DNA of 64,000 nt from Pseudomonas defluvii (GCF_001695625.1 NZ_MBPN01000001.1:59294-123293); one strand, 5' to 3'. Shown: positions 15,998 to 24,318, numbered from the stretch's first letter. Notes: generated by a model not told the origin, from the sequence alone. A program made the numbers and translations.

Positions 15998-18052
15998 TTA
16001 CATCAGCAGCTGCTTGGCTTGCTCCAGAAGAGCTGGACCAACGTCATCTGCGGTTGCAGCAACGGCGTACGGGATACCCGCCTCTTCCAGCCAGTCCTTT
16101 CGGACCTCATTGCCGATGAGGAGGTACACCACCTTGATTCCAGCGTCGACCGCTAACGCAGTCTGTTCTGTAGCCAGGGTCGCACACGACGGAGCACCAT
16201 CCGTGAGGACAAACATCAGCTTCCTCTGTGCCGGATGGCTTGCCAGGCGTTGGGCTGCTTGGAAAACCGCCTCACCAATCGGGGTGTGATTCCCGCCGGT
16301 GATGCTGTCCAGACCGCCAATGCGGTCAACCGCGTTTTGATGGGAGTCCCCGAAGGTCCTCACCACCGTGTTGAGATGGCCAGTTTTTGGAGCAAAGCCC
16401 AAGAACTCGCGTGGAGTGTCGATCCTGTGGAACACCTTCTCCATGATCAGCAGGCTCTGCTGGATGGATTTGGCAACAGTCTGCACCTCGTACTCTTTTT
16501 CATTGATAGCTTCCCCAGCAGCAATGGCCTTGGCTTTCGCCTTTGCCAACGTCGCGAGAACGCTAGGATCAACCCAGCTTGTCGAGCTGGAAAGGTCTGC
16601 AAGAACAGAGACCGCTGCGGTAGGGAGTACCGTTTCCTCTTTACGTTCGAAGATACGGCTGTCTCCCATACCTGCACGGTAGAGGTGAGATTGTCCGAGC
16701 GAACCGCGGCGCGTCGAGTAGACGTCCGCTTCTTCTCGGTTTAACAGGTAGGCCTGCAGTTTCGTGGCCAGTACATTGACCTTGCGGTCTAGCGCATCAG
16801 CCAGTTCACGTGCATGTTCCTTGTCAGCAGGGCAAACAAGCATCCCTTCGACCAGGTCCTTGACCGTTCCAGCCCCCAGTGAGGGTTGGTTCTCCACATC
16901 GCTCGGTTCAACTTCGAAAGCTGGAACCGGAGCAGCATCCTGATAGTCCGGGTTGGTACCGTTCTGGATGCTAGTCGCGAGTTGCTGAATCACTTTGTCC
17001 ATATCCAGGACTTCGGAATCGTCACCACCATTGCTGCTGAGCATTTGCTCGATCAACTCGGCGAGGTCGACCCCGTTTTGCCCTTGGCTGTCGCCTTGGG
17101 CATTCTCGGATTGGTTATTGGCATCAGCGTCATCCTCGCCCGGCGCACCTTGGCCATCAGCCTTGGAGTCGGACTCGTCTTCAGCTTTACCGTCATCGCT
17201 ACCCTGACCACCGGTGTCACCGTTGGTAGGTTCCTGATCAACTTTCTGGCCCTGGCCTTGGCCGTTGTCAGAGGTCTGATCGTCTTCCTGATTACTCTCA
17301 TCATCCCCTTGCGAGGATTGCTGATCGTCCTGGTCATCCCCTTCGTCACCTTCCGAATTGTCGTCTTCAGGCTCCTCTTGGGGCTGCTCATCCTGCTGGT
17401 CACGCTGCTGCTTCAGCATTTCGATCAGCCGAAGGGTGAGATCGCCGGCGTCTTGAGTGGAACGAACGCTCGGGTACTCAGCCAGAAGGATGGTTTCCAG
17501 GTTTTCGCGCACCTGGTCGGCATGCTCACCGAAGTGGGCATCGAAGTTTTTCCGAACAGCCGCTAGAGGCTGCTGGTACTCACTCCACCGACGGCTGCGA
17601 AGGAAGCACAAGGTGTAGCTCGCAAATGCTTCTTGGGGGCTTTGGCTTCCGTCCCGGAACATGCCGCGATCGAACATGATCGCTGCTCCCTGACGGAAGA
17701 AACGCTCAGAACGTCGAGAAGACCGAGTTTGAGCGTATTCCATATACACGTCGTCGACAGCGTTCAGCAGCAGGCCCGCGAAGGCACCATGCTCCATGCT
17801 GAACTCCTGAAAAAACGGCACATCGCTGTGCATGATGTGGCCGACTTCGTGGTAACCCCAACGCTTGAACAGGATCAAGTCTTCCTCTGTCAAATTCGCC
17901 GGCAGAGACGGCAGGTACGCGACCTTACCGTCGGTGCACGGTCTGACATTCGGACGAATCACGAACTTGATCTTGGAGTTTCTTGCCAGAACACGAAGGA
18001 AGGAAATCCAACCGTCCTGGAACTGTTTCGCGGTACGTTGCAGCTTACTCAT
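15998..18052 (-). CDS. CobT-like VWA-domain protein
   Basis: 684 aa. The N-terminal region carries a HEVGHIMHSD motif (residues about 72-81), as in CobT-type proteins. A very long acidic, Gln/Asp/Glu-rich linker (about 210-340) follows, then a C-terminal von Willebrand factor A domain: metal site LADLSSSTSW near 492 and FVLTDGAPSC near 620. CobT-type subunits work with a CobS/MoxR-type AAA+ ATPase, here encoded 1.6 kb upstream. In cobalamin synthesis that pair inserts cobalt; on plasmids and phages the substrate is unknown, and no other cobalamin gene is present here. Confidence 0.82.
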   Translation of the reverse strand: MSKLQRTAKQFQDGWISFLRVLARNSKIKFVIRPNVRPCTDGKVAYLPSLPANLTEEDLILFKRWGYHEVGHIMHSDVPFFQEFSMEHGAFAGLLLNAVDDVYMEYAQTRSSRRSERFFRQGAAIMFDRGMFRDGSQSPQEAFASYTLCFLRSRRWSEYQQPLAAVRKNFDAHFGEHADQVRENLETILLAEYPSVRSTQDAGDLTLRLIEMLKQQRDQQDEQPQEEPEDDNSEGDEGDDQDDQQSSQGDDESNQEDDQTSDNGQGQGQKVDQEPTNGDTGGQGSDDGKAEDESDSKADGQGAPGEDDADANNQSENAQGDSQGQNGVDLAELIEQMLSSNGGDDSEVLDMDKVIQQLATSIQNGTNPDYQDAAPVPAFEVEPSDVENQPSLGAGTVKDLVEGMLVCPADKEHARELADALDRKVNVLATKLQAYLLNREEADVYSTRRGSLGQSHLYRAGMGDSRIFERKEETVLPTAAVSVLADLSSSTSWVDPSVLATLAKAKAKAIAAGEAINEKEYEVQTVAKSIQQSLLIMEKVFHRIDTPREFLGFAPKTGHLNTVVRTFGDSHQNAVDRIGGLDSITGGNHTPIGEAVFQAAQRLASHPAQRKLMFVLTDGAPSCATLATEQTALAVDAGIKVVYLLIGNEVRKDWLEEAGIPYAVAATADDVGPALLEQAKQLLM

Positions 18053-18054
18053 GA

Positions 18055-18270
18055 TCAGACTCCCTTCCGGATTGCGTAGGCTTTCTGGTTGTGCTCATTG
18101 GCCTTCTCTCGCAGCACACGAAGTGCTTGAGTGGGGACCTTAAAGCGGGTGTAGATCACTTGGTCTGCAACGTACGTAGCCCGTTTCAGGTACATCCGAG
18201 CGGCAACCCGGTGGTACTTGAGCAGGACTTTGTCTTTTGCTGCTTTGATTGCTTTCTGAATCAGGTTCAT
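18055..18270 (-). CDS. Small basic protein, 71 aa
   Basis: 71 aa from ATG 18270, highly basic and helical (MNLIQKAIKAAKDKVLLKYH). It follows the conserved structured leader and ends 2 bp before the VWA gene start. Resembles the 85-aa neighbour in size, charge and helical content. Could bind nucleic acid; not recognised. Confidence 0.68.
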   Translation of the reverse strand: MNLIQKAIKAAKDKVLLKYHRVAARMYLKRATYVADQVIYTRFKVPTQALRVLREKANEHNQKAYAIRKGV

Positions 18271-18430
18271 GGGTATTTCCTCGCACCCGCCGCGCACGGG
18301 GCATCGAGATGAACACCCGGGCGCGGAGCCGGGTGGTTTGAGATCAATGACCTCGAACAACAACCCGGCTGTGAGCCGGATTGTTGGTCCAGCTCACTGA
18401 GCGGAGTGACTGCCCCCGAAGGGGCAGTCC
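18271..18430 (-). promoter_or_regulatory. Structured leader RNA, copy B
   Basis: Nearly identical to copy A over the last 125 bp. The first stem differs in sequence (GACTGCCCC/GGGGCAGTC) but still pairs, which supports selection on structure. Confidence 0.75.
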
Positions 18431-18437
18431 GCATGGA

Positions 18438-18695
18438 TCAGCAGGTTTCCCCGCGGATCAATTTTGCTTCCAAGTCATGACGCAGGACTTGGTGGCGATG
18501 GCTTAAAAACTGATCTTTGGCCCGCACTTGGTAGGCGGGGTTTTGGATCTCGTTTGCACGGCCTTGAACCTTTTGGGCGAGGCGCGCCGCCTTACGGCGG
18601 TAATGCGCACTCATCAAACGGTGGTAGGCATGCAGCACAACGCCAATCCAGAACTTATCCAGAGCAGCATCCAGTTTCGTGATTGCGATTTTCAT
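18438..18695 (-). CDS. Small basic protein, 85 aa
   Basis: 85 aa from ATG 18695 (GAGAGGTAAGACC upstream). Basic and His-rich, helical (AHYRRKAARLAQKVQG near 30-45). Resembles the next 71-aa protein in style, and both follow relatives of the same leader. Unknown function. Confidence 0.68.
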   Translation of the reverse strand: MKIAITKLDAALDKFWIGVVLHAYHRLMSAHYRRKAARLAQKVQGRANEIQNPAYQVRAKDQFLSHRHQVLRHDLEAKLIRGETC

Positions 18696-18815
18696 GGTCT
18701 TACCTCTCACCCGCCGCGTACGGGCTATGTAGAAAAAGAGCCCGGGCGCGGTGCCGGGCTCGTTAGAACAAACCCGGCATGAGCCGGATTTGTCCAGCTC
18801 ACATGGAGGGAGGCC
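18696..18815 (-). promoter_or_regulatory. Structured leader RNA, divergent relative
   Basis: Keeps the GTGAGCTGGAC segment, the stem ACAAATCCGGC/GCCGGGTTTGT (changed but paired relative to copies A and B), the AGCCCGG/CCGGGCT stem, and CCCGTACGCGGCGGGT before the ribosome-binding site. Confidence 0.68.
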
Positions 18816-18827
18816 CATGGGGCCTAG

Positions 18828-19649
18828 TTATAGGAACAGGGACATACCGATGTTGGTGGGCACCGAAACCTTGGTCCTGGAGCCACCTAGTAGACTGGCA
18901 TCTTCAAGCACCTTCAGAAGGCCAGGGAACGTCTTGTACCAGTCCATTTCTTGAACGGACTGGCGTTGGAACGGTCGCTGGAAATCGAGGGTGTAGTCAG
19001 AGTCACTCGTTACCGAGAACTCGGCTCCGGCTTTGTTGAGCTCGGCAAGAAAAGCCCGTGCACAGACATCCAAAACCGACTCTTGGGTTCTAAATCGCCA
19101 TAACCCCTTCCCGCTTGGCAGCAGGTTGGTGCTGTCGATAAAGCCCCTTTCCTCGAAAATTTCTCGCCCCTTCGGGGACATGGTTTCCCAGTCCCGTACC
19201 GAGGCGATGCCTTTACGAATCGAAGCCCCGTTCAAAGCGACTTCAAACTCATTGCCTACCATCCTGAAAGCTAGGGGGTGACCCGCATCGATGAGCACCC
19301 GAACTACATTCTCTAAGTGGGCAAGCCCCTCATTGAACTGCTCTGCAGTGCAGCTTTTGACACGGACATAGATTCCCCGGCTTAGGAGGTCAAACTCAGC
19401 GACTATCGACTGGGCTGCATCGAGTTCCACGGGGGAATGATCGATTGGCTGCGACGAATAGCCGTTGCTTCGAGCGTCGGCAACCTGGGCACAAACATGC
19501 TCCCAGGCTTCCTCCGCTGTTCCGCAGAGCAACTCCTTCTTACCGGAAACACCTCGCATGACTGAACCGTCCCACACTGTCACGAGGAACGTATTCACGT
19601 CCCCACGTACAGCGATGAAACGTCCCGAATCGTTCGTCAGGTAGAACAT
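18828..19649 (-). CDS. Hypothetical protein, 273 aa
   Basis: 273 aa; ATG 19649 follows GGAGGTAGGTG (a GTG three bases earlier is possible). Soluble, mixed alpha/beta. It starts 11 bp after the CobS-like ATPase stop and so is probably co-translated with it. No domain recognised. Confidence 0.68.
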   Translation of the reverse strand: MFYLTNDSGRFIAVRGDVNTFLVTVWDGSVMRGVSGKKELLCGTAEEAWEHVCAQVADARSNGYSSQPIDHSPVELDAAQSIVAEFDLLSRGIYVRVKSCTAEQFNEGLAHLENVVRVLIDAGHPLAFRMVGNEFEVALNGASIRKGIASVRDWETMSPKGREIFEERGFIDSTNLLPSGKGLWRFRTQESVLDVCARAFLAELNKAGAEFSVTSDSDYTLDFQRPFQRQSVQEMDWYKTFPGLLKVLEDASLLGGSRTKVSVPTNIGMSLFL

Positions 19650-19660
19650 CACCTACCTCC

Positions 19661-20782
19661 TTACGCTATCTGAGCCGCATTGCTAACCGCAGCTTTCGTC
19701 AGCGCATCCAGCTGGTCCGCCACCGAGGTGGTGTACTCTTCCGGAAGTACGAGGTCGCGATCGAAGGTTTCATCGAAGAGTTCGCGGGCCAGAGCCTGGT
19801 CCGCTTCTTCGAGGTTGCCGTAGATAGCGTCGACGAAGGATTCATCCAGATCATCATACAGAGCCATTTTGGTAACCCAGCGTTTGAGCTCACGGAAGGA
19901 GATGTTGTCGAACGCCTCCTCCTGCGAAAACGCAACACGGAACCGGAACGCGAACTCAACCATCAGTTGGATGTTGAGATCATCCACTCCAGTGTTCAGA
20001 CCATGCAGAGCAGCCATCTCTTTCTCAGCCGACATGAAGTTGGCCTTGAAGGAGGTGAAGCGGCTACGTACTGCAGCGTTCTGTCCCTTCGTGCCGGCAT
20101 ACCGGGGATCACGCGAGGACTTACCACCAGTGTTATCGGTTGCGAACAACCGGAACGACGGGTGACGAACGATGTTCATCCCACCTTCGAGGCCGAGGAG
20201 TTCCCTCGGGTCCAGTTCAGGGTCAATCCCGTGGTGTTTCAGCGTCACGACCTCATCACCTTGGAGGATGTCGTTCAGACTGAGAAGCACGCCGGGATTC
20301 AGGCTGCAGATTTCGTCGATGGTGCAGCTCAGCCCATGGCGATAGGCATAACTCAGCACACCATCAACACTTTTCACACCGTCCTTCCCAAGGGTACGGA
20401 ACCCTACCAGGTAACCTTCATCAACACCGGGGCCGGCATTGATTGCGATTGACGGACGGTTAAGACGGCCATTGATCTGGTTGATGAGGGAGGACTTACC
20501 GGTCCCCTTCTCGCCTACCAGCATGATGGAGTCTTTCGTCGCCATGCTCAGGAGAACCCGGCGAACCAGGCTCTCATTGAACACGTAATTGCTGTCGACA
20601 CTCGGCGAAAGCGGATGACGCTCTGCCGGTACCGGGATCGGTTTCTCAAAACCCTTCAGAGGGGTAGAGAAGCCGAACAGCTCGTGGACCATTACCGGCT
20701 CGAACTTCTGGCTGGTGACAGCTTGGATGTGAGCGGCTTTGATCTCTTCGACGGTGATGTTCTTCTTGGCTACGTTGTTCAT
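19661..20782 (-). CDS. CobS/MoxR-like AAA+ ATPase
   Basis: 373 aa from ATG 20782. Walker A GEKGTGKSS near residue 90, a pore-loop-like GYLVGFRT near 125, Walker B CTIDEI near 155, and a sensor region FRLFATDNT near 215. This pattern and the partner VWA gene identify a CobS/MoxR-type ring ATPase that remodels partners together with a VWA adaptor. It follows the third full copy of the structured leader. Confidence 0.85.
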   Translation of the reverse strand: MNNVAKKNITVEEIKAAHIQAVTSQKFEPVMVHELFGFSTPLKGFEKPIPVPAERHPLSPSVDSNYVFNESLVRRVLLSMATKDSIMLVGEKGTGKSSLINQINGRLNRPSIAINAGPGVDEGYLVGFRTLGKDGVKSVDGVLSYAYRHGLSCTIDEICSLNPGVLLSLNDILQGDEVVTLKHHGIDPELDPRELLGLEGGMNIVRHPSFRLFATDNTGGKSSRDPRYAGTKGQNAAVRSRFTSFKANFMSAEKEMAALHGLNTGVDDLNIQLMVEFAFRFRVAFSQEEAFDNISFRELKRWVTKMALYDDLDESFVDAIYGNLEEADQALARELFDETFDRDLVLPEEYTTSVADQLDALTKAAVSNAAQIA

Positions 20783-20937
20783 TTGTATTTCCTCGCACCC
20801 GCCGCGCACGGGGCATTGAGATGTACACCCGGGCGCGGAGCCGGGTGTTGTGAGATCGGTGACCTCGAGCAAACACCCAGCACTGAGCTGGATGTTTGGT
20901 CCAGCTCACAGAGCAAGGAGAGGCCCCTAAGGGGCCC
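20783..20937 (-). promoter_or_regulatory. Structured leader RNA, copy C
   Basis: Same architecture as copies A and B. The second stem is AAACATCCAGC/GCTGGGTGTTT rather than CAACAATCCGGC/GCCGGGTTGTTG: both arms changed together. Confidence 0.75.
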
Positions 20938-20941
20938 GTTA

Positions 20942-21379
20942 TTAGACGGCTACGCGGTCGTACATGGGGATCGCATCCGAGTCGTAAAACCCGAACATGA
21001 TCATCCCAGCGCACAGTCGCTCTTCTGCGAGTCCGATTCTCCGAGCCAGCTCGGGAACCGAGAGATGCAGATCGATTTGCAGGTTGTTCAGCACGGCCCA
21101 GAAGGAGCGTGCTGGCAATACCTGGACCTCAATGACCGGCAGGATGCCAACCATCACGATCTCTTCGATTTGCTCTGACTGAGGAACGTCGTAGACGGCT
21201 CCATGAACGAACCCCTTCTTCCACTCGTCGTAGGAGATGGTGTCGGGAGTTTCAGGGTTGTCAGATAAGGTCCGGCCTCGTAGCGCAGCCTGACGGCCTT
21301 GCTCCCAGCTGGTTGCCCCGAAATAGACTTCCTGGATGATCCCGAACAGTTCGTTGTCGCTGTATTGGCGTTGTTGCAT
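20942..21379 (-). CDS. Protein with an RMF-like N-terminal motif
   Basis: 145 aa. Residues about 24-62 (SWEQGRQAALRGRTLSDNPE, then YDEWKKGFVHG) follow the spacing G-x-x-A-x-x-x-G ... NP ... W-x-x-G seen in ribosome modulation factor (RMF) and CrpP-type small proteins. A hydrophobic beta segment and a short helical region (LSVPELARRIGLAEERL, HTH-like) follow. The next gene carries the same motif, so the two may be related. The RMF comparison is from pattern memory. Confidence 0.6.
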   Translation of the reverse strand: MQQRQYSDNELFGIIQEVYFGATSWEQGRQAALRGRTLSDNPETPDTISYDEWKKGFVHGAVYDVPQSEQIEEIVMVGILPVIEVQVLPARSFWAVLNNLQIDLHLSVPELARRIGLAEERLCAGMIMFGFYDSDAIPMYDRVAV

Positions 21380-21459
21380 TGCTAAAAGCTCCTACCCGCT
21401 GCAGACGGGAGAATTGAAGAGTTCACTCCCGCCTGCAGGTCGGGAGGGTCCGACCTGGC

Positions 21460-21633
21460 TTAGCCTGGTTGGTCGTCGTAGAGGCGTGCGATGTCGTCCC
21501 AGTTGCCTGGTTCTTTCGCTACCAACCAGCCCATTGCCCATGCCCTGCCCTCTTGGGACATGGATGGGTACGGATTGGATTGGTTGGAGTTGCCCGAACG
21601 ATATGCTTCTTTGCCTTGTTGAAACGCCTTCAT
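21460..21633 (-). CDS. RMF/CrpP-like small protein, 57 aa
   Basis: 57 aa from ATG 21633 after AAGGAGCATTCA. N-terminus MKAFQQGKEAYRSGNSN, then NPYP, then EGRAWAMGWLVAK. The G-x-x-A-x-x-x-G ... NPY ... W-x-x-GW pattern is the hallmark of ribosome modulation factor and of CrpP-type proteins described on Pseudomonas plasmids. RMF dimerises ribosomes in stationary phase. Too short for usual gene callers. The reading frame and ribosome-binding site are good; the function is inferred. Confidence 0.62.
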   Translation of the reverse strand: MKAFQQGKEAYRSGNSNQSNPYPSMSQEGRAWAMGWLVAKEPGNWDDIARLYDDQPG

Positions 21634-21679
21634 TGAATGCTCCTTCCCGAAATCCGGGTGATGGCCACCCGAAACCCGA
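21634..21679 (-). promoter_or_regulatory. Hairpins upstream of the RMF-like gene
   Basis: Minus strand: CCCGGTGATCGGG and ATCACCCGG segments can pair, and CCCGGATTTCGGG lies directly before the ribosome-binding site AAGGAG, resembling the ribosome-binding-site-proximal stem of the long leaders. Confidence 0.45.
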
Positions 21680-21976
21680 TCACCGGGCCGGTTTTCCGAT
21701 GTGCTTCATTTCCGCATGACAGGCCGCGAGGGCCAGATCCAGGGCAAACCTCGTAGCGAGGAAAGCCATCCCCAGTGGGGTGTGGAGAAGAATCGGTTTG
21801 AGCAATTTTCGAATTATGTTCGTTGTCCGCAGCACGTAATCGGCAATGATCACCGACCAATACATCATCGGAACAATTGCTTTTGGTGCTGGTATATCTC
21901 CCCCGCAGCCAACATACAGGGCGAACCCGACTGATAGCTTTAGGTTAGAAACGAACTTGGATTTTTTGGTTTTCAT
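21680..21976 (-). CDS. Small membrane protein, 98 aa
   Basis: 98 aa from ATG 21976 (AGAAGGTG spaced 6 nt; an in-frame GTG lies 9 nt upstream). Basic start MKTKKSKF, hydrophobic segments around 13-27, 35-50 and 68-85. Unknown membrane protein. Confidence 0.62.
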   Translation of the reverse strand: MKTKKSKFVSNLKLSVGFALYVGCGGDIPAPKAIVPMMYWSVIIADYVLRTTNIIRKLLKPILLHTPLGMAFLATRFALDLALAACHAEMKHIGKPAR

Positions 21977-21997
21977 GGTATTCACCTTCTAGTTTAG

Positions 21998-22006
21998 TTA
22001 GTTCAT
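21998..22006 (-). other. Minimal reading frame Met-Asn-stop with its own ribosome-binding site
   Basis: Minus strand ACAGGAGAAAAACC, then ATG AAC TAA, 22 nt before the start of the 98-aa gene. It may be a translated mini-ORF that delivers ribosomes to the next start, or debris of a lost gene. Confidence 0.35.
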
Positions 22007-22081
22007 GGTTTTTCTCCTGTCCTAACCCCAGAGGTGATCATCCCTAAGGGGAATTTCACCCCCAGGGTATGTCCATGGAAT

Positions 22082-22204
22082 TTATGGCGTGCTGCTTCGT
22101 GTTCCACCTACGTCGCCACCGGCACGCCGGCGCTCAACGTAGTCACAACCCCAGTAAATTGCGAATGCAAGAAACAGGATTCCGAGAGTCACACTGAAAG
22201 ACAT
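22082..22204 (-). CDS. Single-pass membrane microprotein, 40 aa
   Basis: 40 aa from ATG 22204 after GAGGATGCGACC. MSFSVTLGILFLAFAIYWG forms one membrane helix; a basic, Gly-rich tail follows (ERRRAGGDVGG). Too short for most gene callers. Unknown function; the ribosome-binding site and topology make it plausible. Confidence 0.5.
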   Translation of the reverse strand: MSFSVTLGILFLAFAIYWGCDYVERRRAGGDVGGTRSSTP

Positions 22205-22255
22205 GGTCGCATCCTCGCGATGAGTAATAAGAGATTCTTTCGATCCTCTACTCAC

Positions 22256-22501
22256 CTAGGGGCTACGTGCACGCTTCTTTGCCCGACGCGATTTACGTTT
22301 TACCGTGCGCGTCGGCTTCATTTTAGGACGCTTCTTCCGTCCCTGAGCCGTTGAGTTCAACGTAATGAGTGCAGTCATCAATATGGAAACCACAAAGACT
22401 ATGCGAAGTTCATTAGTAGACCATCCTACGAACAGGGAGGAGGCAGAAGCACCCATGATGGACGCGATGATCACGACCATCAGGTTTTTTATGTAGCTCA
22501 T
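22256..22501 (-). CDS. Small membrane protein with a strongly basic tail, 81 aa
   Basis: 81 aa from ATG 22501 after GGAGGCAAC. Two hydrophobic helices (about 5-25 and 32-48), then a tail very rich in Lys and Arg (KPTRTVKRKSRRAKKRARSP) that could bind nucleic acid at the membrane. A strong hairpin GCCGGAAGT/ACTTCCGGC lies about 50 bp upstream. Confidence 0.62.
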   Translation of the reverse strand: MSYIKNLMVVIIASIMGASASSLFVGWSTNELRIVFVVSILMTALITLNSTAQGRKKRPKMKPTRTVKRKSRRAKKRARSP

Positions 22502-22595
22502 GTTGCCTCCAAAGTTACGCCGTCGCGTGTTATGTGAAACACGACCAGGGCGTCCCGCCGGAAGTGTTGAACTTCCGGCCCGAAAGGGCTGGAAA

Positions 22596-23093
22596 TTAGC
22601 CCTCCGGTTGGAGGAATAGCGGTGGCATATCGTCAGTATCCAGAGAGAAGTCGAGCATGCCCTGCTTACGCAGTTCAACTCGGTCCTTAACTCTGGCTTC
22701 TAACTTGGCTTTGATTTCAGCTCGAAGCTCATTGTGTTTCCACTTGGGCATCGAGCGGGACCACGAACCGAGGTAATGCGCACCGTGGAAGTCGCTCCGA
22801 ATCCTCGGAGACAGCAACCTGTGCGTTAGTACCTGCTTATTCGAGCCCCAGACCACATTGATGCCTTCCTCCCCGTCGGAGCTCATGATGAGTTCAGAGG
22901 AGTTGGCAATAAGTTGTAAACGCTCGTGGTACGACACCCTCCCAAACTCTTCAGCTAGTAAGGCGCCTTCGGCCAAGTAATTCCGCATCAGGAAATCACC
23001 AATCTTACGACTGGCGAGATCCTCAGCTTCCTTGTCACGGCGAATTCGTACAGCACGTTGAGCGTAGCGCTCCATTCGATAAGACTCACGCAT
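22596..23093 (-). CDS. Hypothetical protein, 165 aa
   Basis: 165 aa from ATG 23093 after GGAGGCTAC. Soluble and charged; begins MRESYRMERYAQRAV and has a basic helical region near 125-155. A hairpin CAGCCC/GGGCTG lies upstream as for the other genes of the train. No family recognised. Confidence 0.65.
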   Translation of the reverse strand: MRESYRMERYAQRAVRIRRDKEAEDLASRKIGDFLMRNYLAEGALLAEEFGRVSYHERLQLIANSSELIMSSDGEEGINVVWGSNKQVLTHRLLSPRIRSDFHGAHYLGSWSRSMPKWKHNELRAEIKAKLEARVKDRVELRKQGMLDFSLDTDDMPPLFLQPEG

Positions 23094-23155
23094 GTAGCCT
23101 CCTCGAGGGCGCACCAGCCCCGTAGGGCTGTTTTGCCCCACAGGGTTGTTTAAAT

Positions 23156-24106
23156 TCAGATTAGGTCTGCAAGTGTCAGACCTGCTTTAACGCTATATCC
23201 CGACAAGCAACCTTCGAGGCATAGCCCCGCCATGTCACACCGTTTGGAGTGACTATCGCAGGGTGAGTCGTAGGCCATATGAGGGGCACGGAAAAACTCA
23301 CCTGCGCGAAGCCGTTTGGCAACTACGCGGGCATATTCCACTGCTTCCCCAATGTCGGCCGCCGTCCGTTTTACCCAGTGGACTGGATGCCAGATGGCGT
23401 TCACAACTGATTTGGAGTCCGGTTTCGTGATGTTGGGCTTCTGCCCTGAGGCATAACCACAAAGCTTTGGCTCCCTGATTCCCAACTGCTGGCATGCTAA
23501 TTTCACTGCCAGCCAGTAGTAGGTCAGCTGATACCCGTATCGGGAAAACAACTCACCCTCAGGCTGTGCAGCGGTTTTCCAGTCCAAGATCACGACGTCG
23601 CCAACATCAGCCAACATCTCCCCTTTCGGGTTGAATATAGGTTTTGTGCATTCACCGACAAAGTCGATTACTAGCGTGATGAAGGTACGCTCAGCGATTT
23701 TCAACTTGAACTGTCCTTCAATAATCAGTGGCTTGAGGCCAAGATTACGGAAGTAAGACGGAAAGCCTGCAGCTAATTGTTTACCAAGAACCTCTGCTGT
23801 TTCCCGAGACTTAGACTTGGCCATGCTTATCAACTTTCCGTCGGATAAACCTTCGAACTTGTTAATAAACTGAGTGGCCATTTCCTCCTCTGGAATGTAT
23901 CCCTTGACGAACCCTTCGATCACCCAATGCAAGGCTGAGCCGAACAGTAGGTTGAGCGGGGTTGCCTCGGGTTTTACACGAGCTCGGTAGTACCCCAGCA
24001 GCCGAGTGCAAACCATGGATTTCATGATCTGCGTTGGAGACAGCGTTATGTCTACTTCATCCGGGAGTGGATTGAAGATGTAATGCGGATTCACGAACGA
24101 AGTCAT
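23156..24106 (-). CDS. PD-(D/E)XK nuclease (RecB/Cas4-like)
   Basis: 316 aa. Motif VVILDWKTAA near residues 171-180 supplies the D and the x-K of the PD-(D/E)XK core; YQLTYYWLAV near 195 is the following QxxxY element typical of RecB-type nucleases. LFGSALHWVIEGF near 50 matches the upstream helix that contributes a metal ligand. C-terminal Cys residues (near CDSHSKRCDMAGLCLEGC) could hold an Fe-S or zinc cluster as in Cas4/AddB-like enzymes. A likely single-strand exonuclease. Confidence 0.78.
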   Translation of the reverse strand: MTSFVNPHYIFNPLPDEVDITLSPTQIMKSMVCTRLLGYYRARVKPEATPLNLLFGSALHWVIEGFVKGYIPEEEMATQFINKFEGLSDGKLISMAKSKSRETAEVLGKQLAAGFPSYFRNLGLKPLIIEGQFKLKIAERTFITLVIDFVGECTKPIFNPKGEMLADVGDVVILDWKTAAQPEGELFSRYGYQLTYYWLAVKLACQQLGIREPKLCGYASGQKPNITKPDSKSVVNAIWHPVHWVKRTAADIGEAVEYARVVAKRLRAGEFFRAPHMAYDSPCDSHSKRCDMAGLCLEGCLSGYSVKAGLTLADLI

Positions 24107-24177
24107 GGGATCACCTTTTCTAGGCGCACACGACTACCCGAGGGCAATCTTGTCGCCCTCGTGGGTTCTTGAATGGT

Positions 24178-24318
24178 TTAGAAGTCTACGACTTCAGATT
24201 CTTTTTCAGGTTGGTCATCCTCTCCGCGGAAAAAACGCCCTTGCGCAATTTCCAATTGCTCACCTTCTGGCTGTTGCCACAAGGATGGAGCTTCGAGAAG
24301 TTCAACTTGGCCTGTCAT
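24178..24318 (-). CDS. Acidic microprotein, 46 aa
   Basis: 46 aa from ATG 24318 with an excellent ribosome-binding site (GGAGGAAACACC). MTGQVELLEAPSLWQQ start, acidic C-terminus. It is the first gene of the minus-strand train. Its leader has a CCCGGTGCAGCGGG stem like that of the long leaders. Unknown function. Confidence 0.55.
   Translation of the reverse strand: MTGQVELLEAPSLWQQPEGEQLEIAQGRFFRGEDDQPEKESEVVDF

Noticed and set aside
15998..20782. Cobaltochelatase genes for cobalamin synthesis
   Set aside because: Only CobS/CobT-like proteins are present, with no CobN or pathway genes; plasmid context and DUF3150 partner indicate another role.
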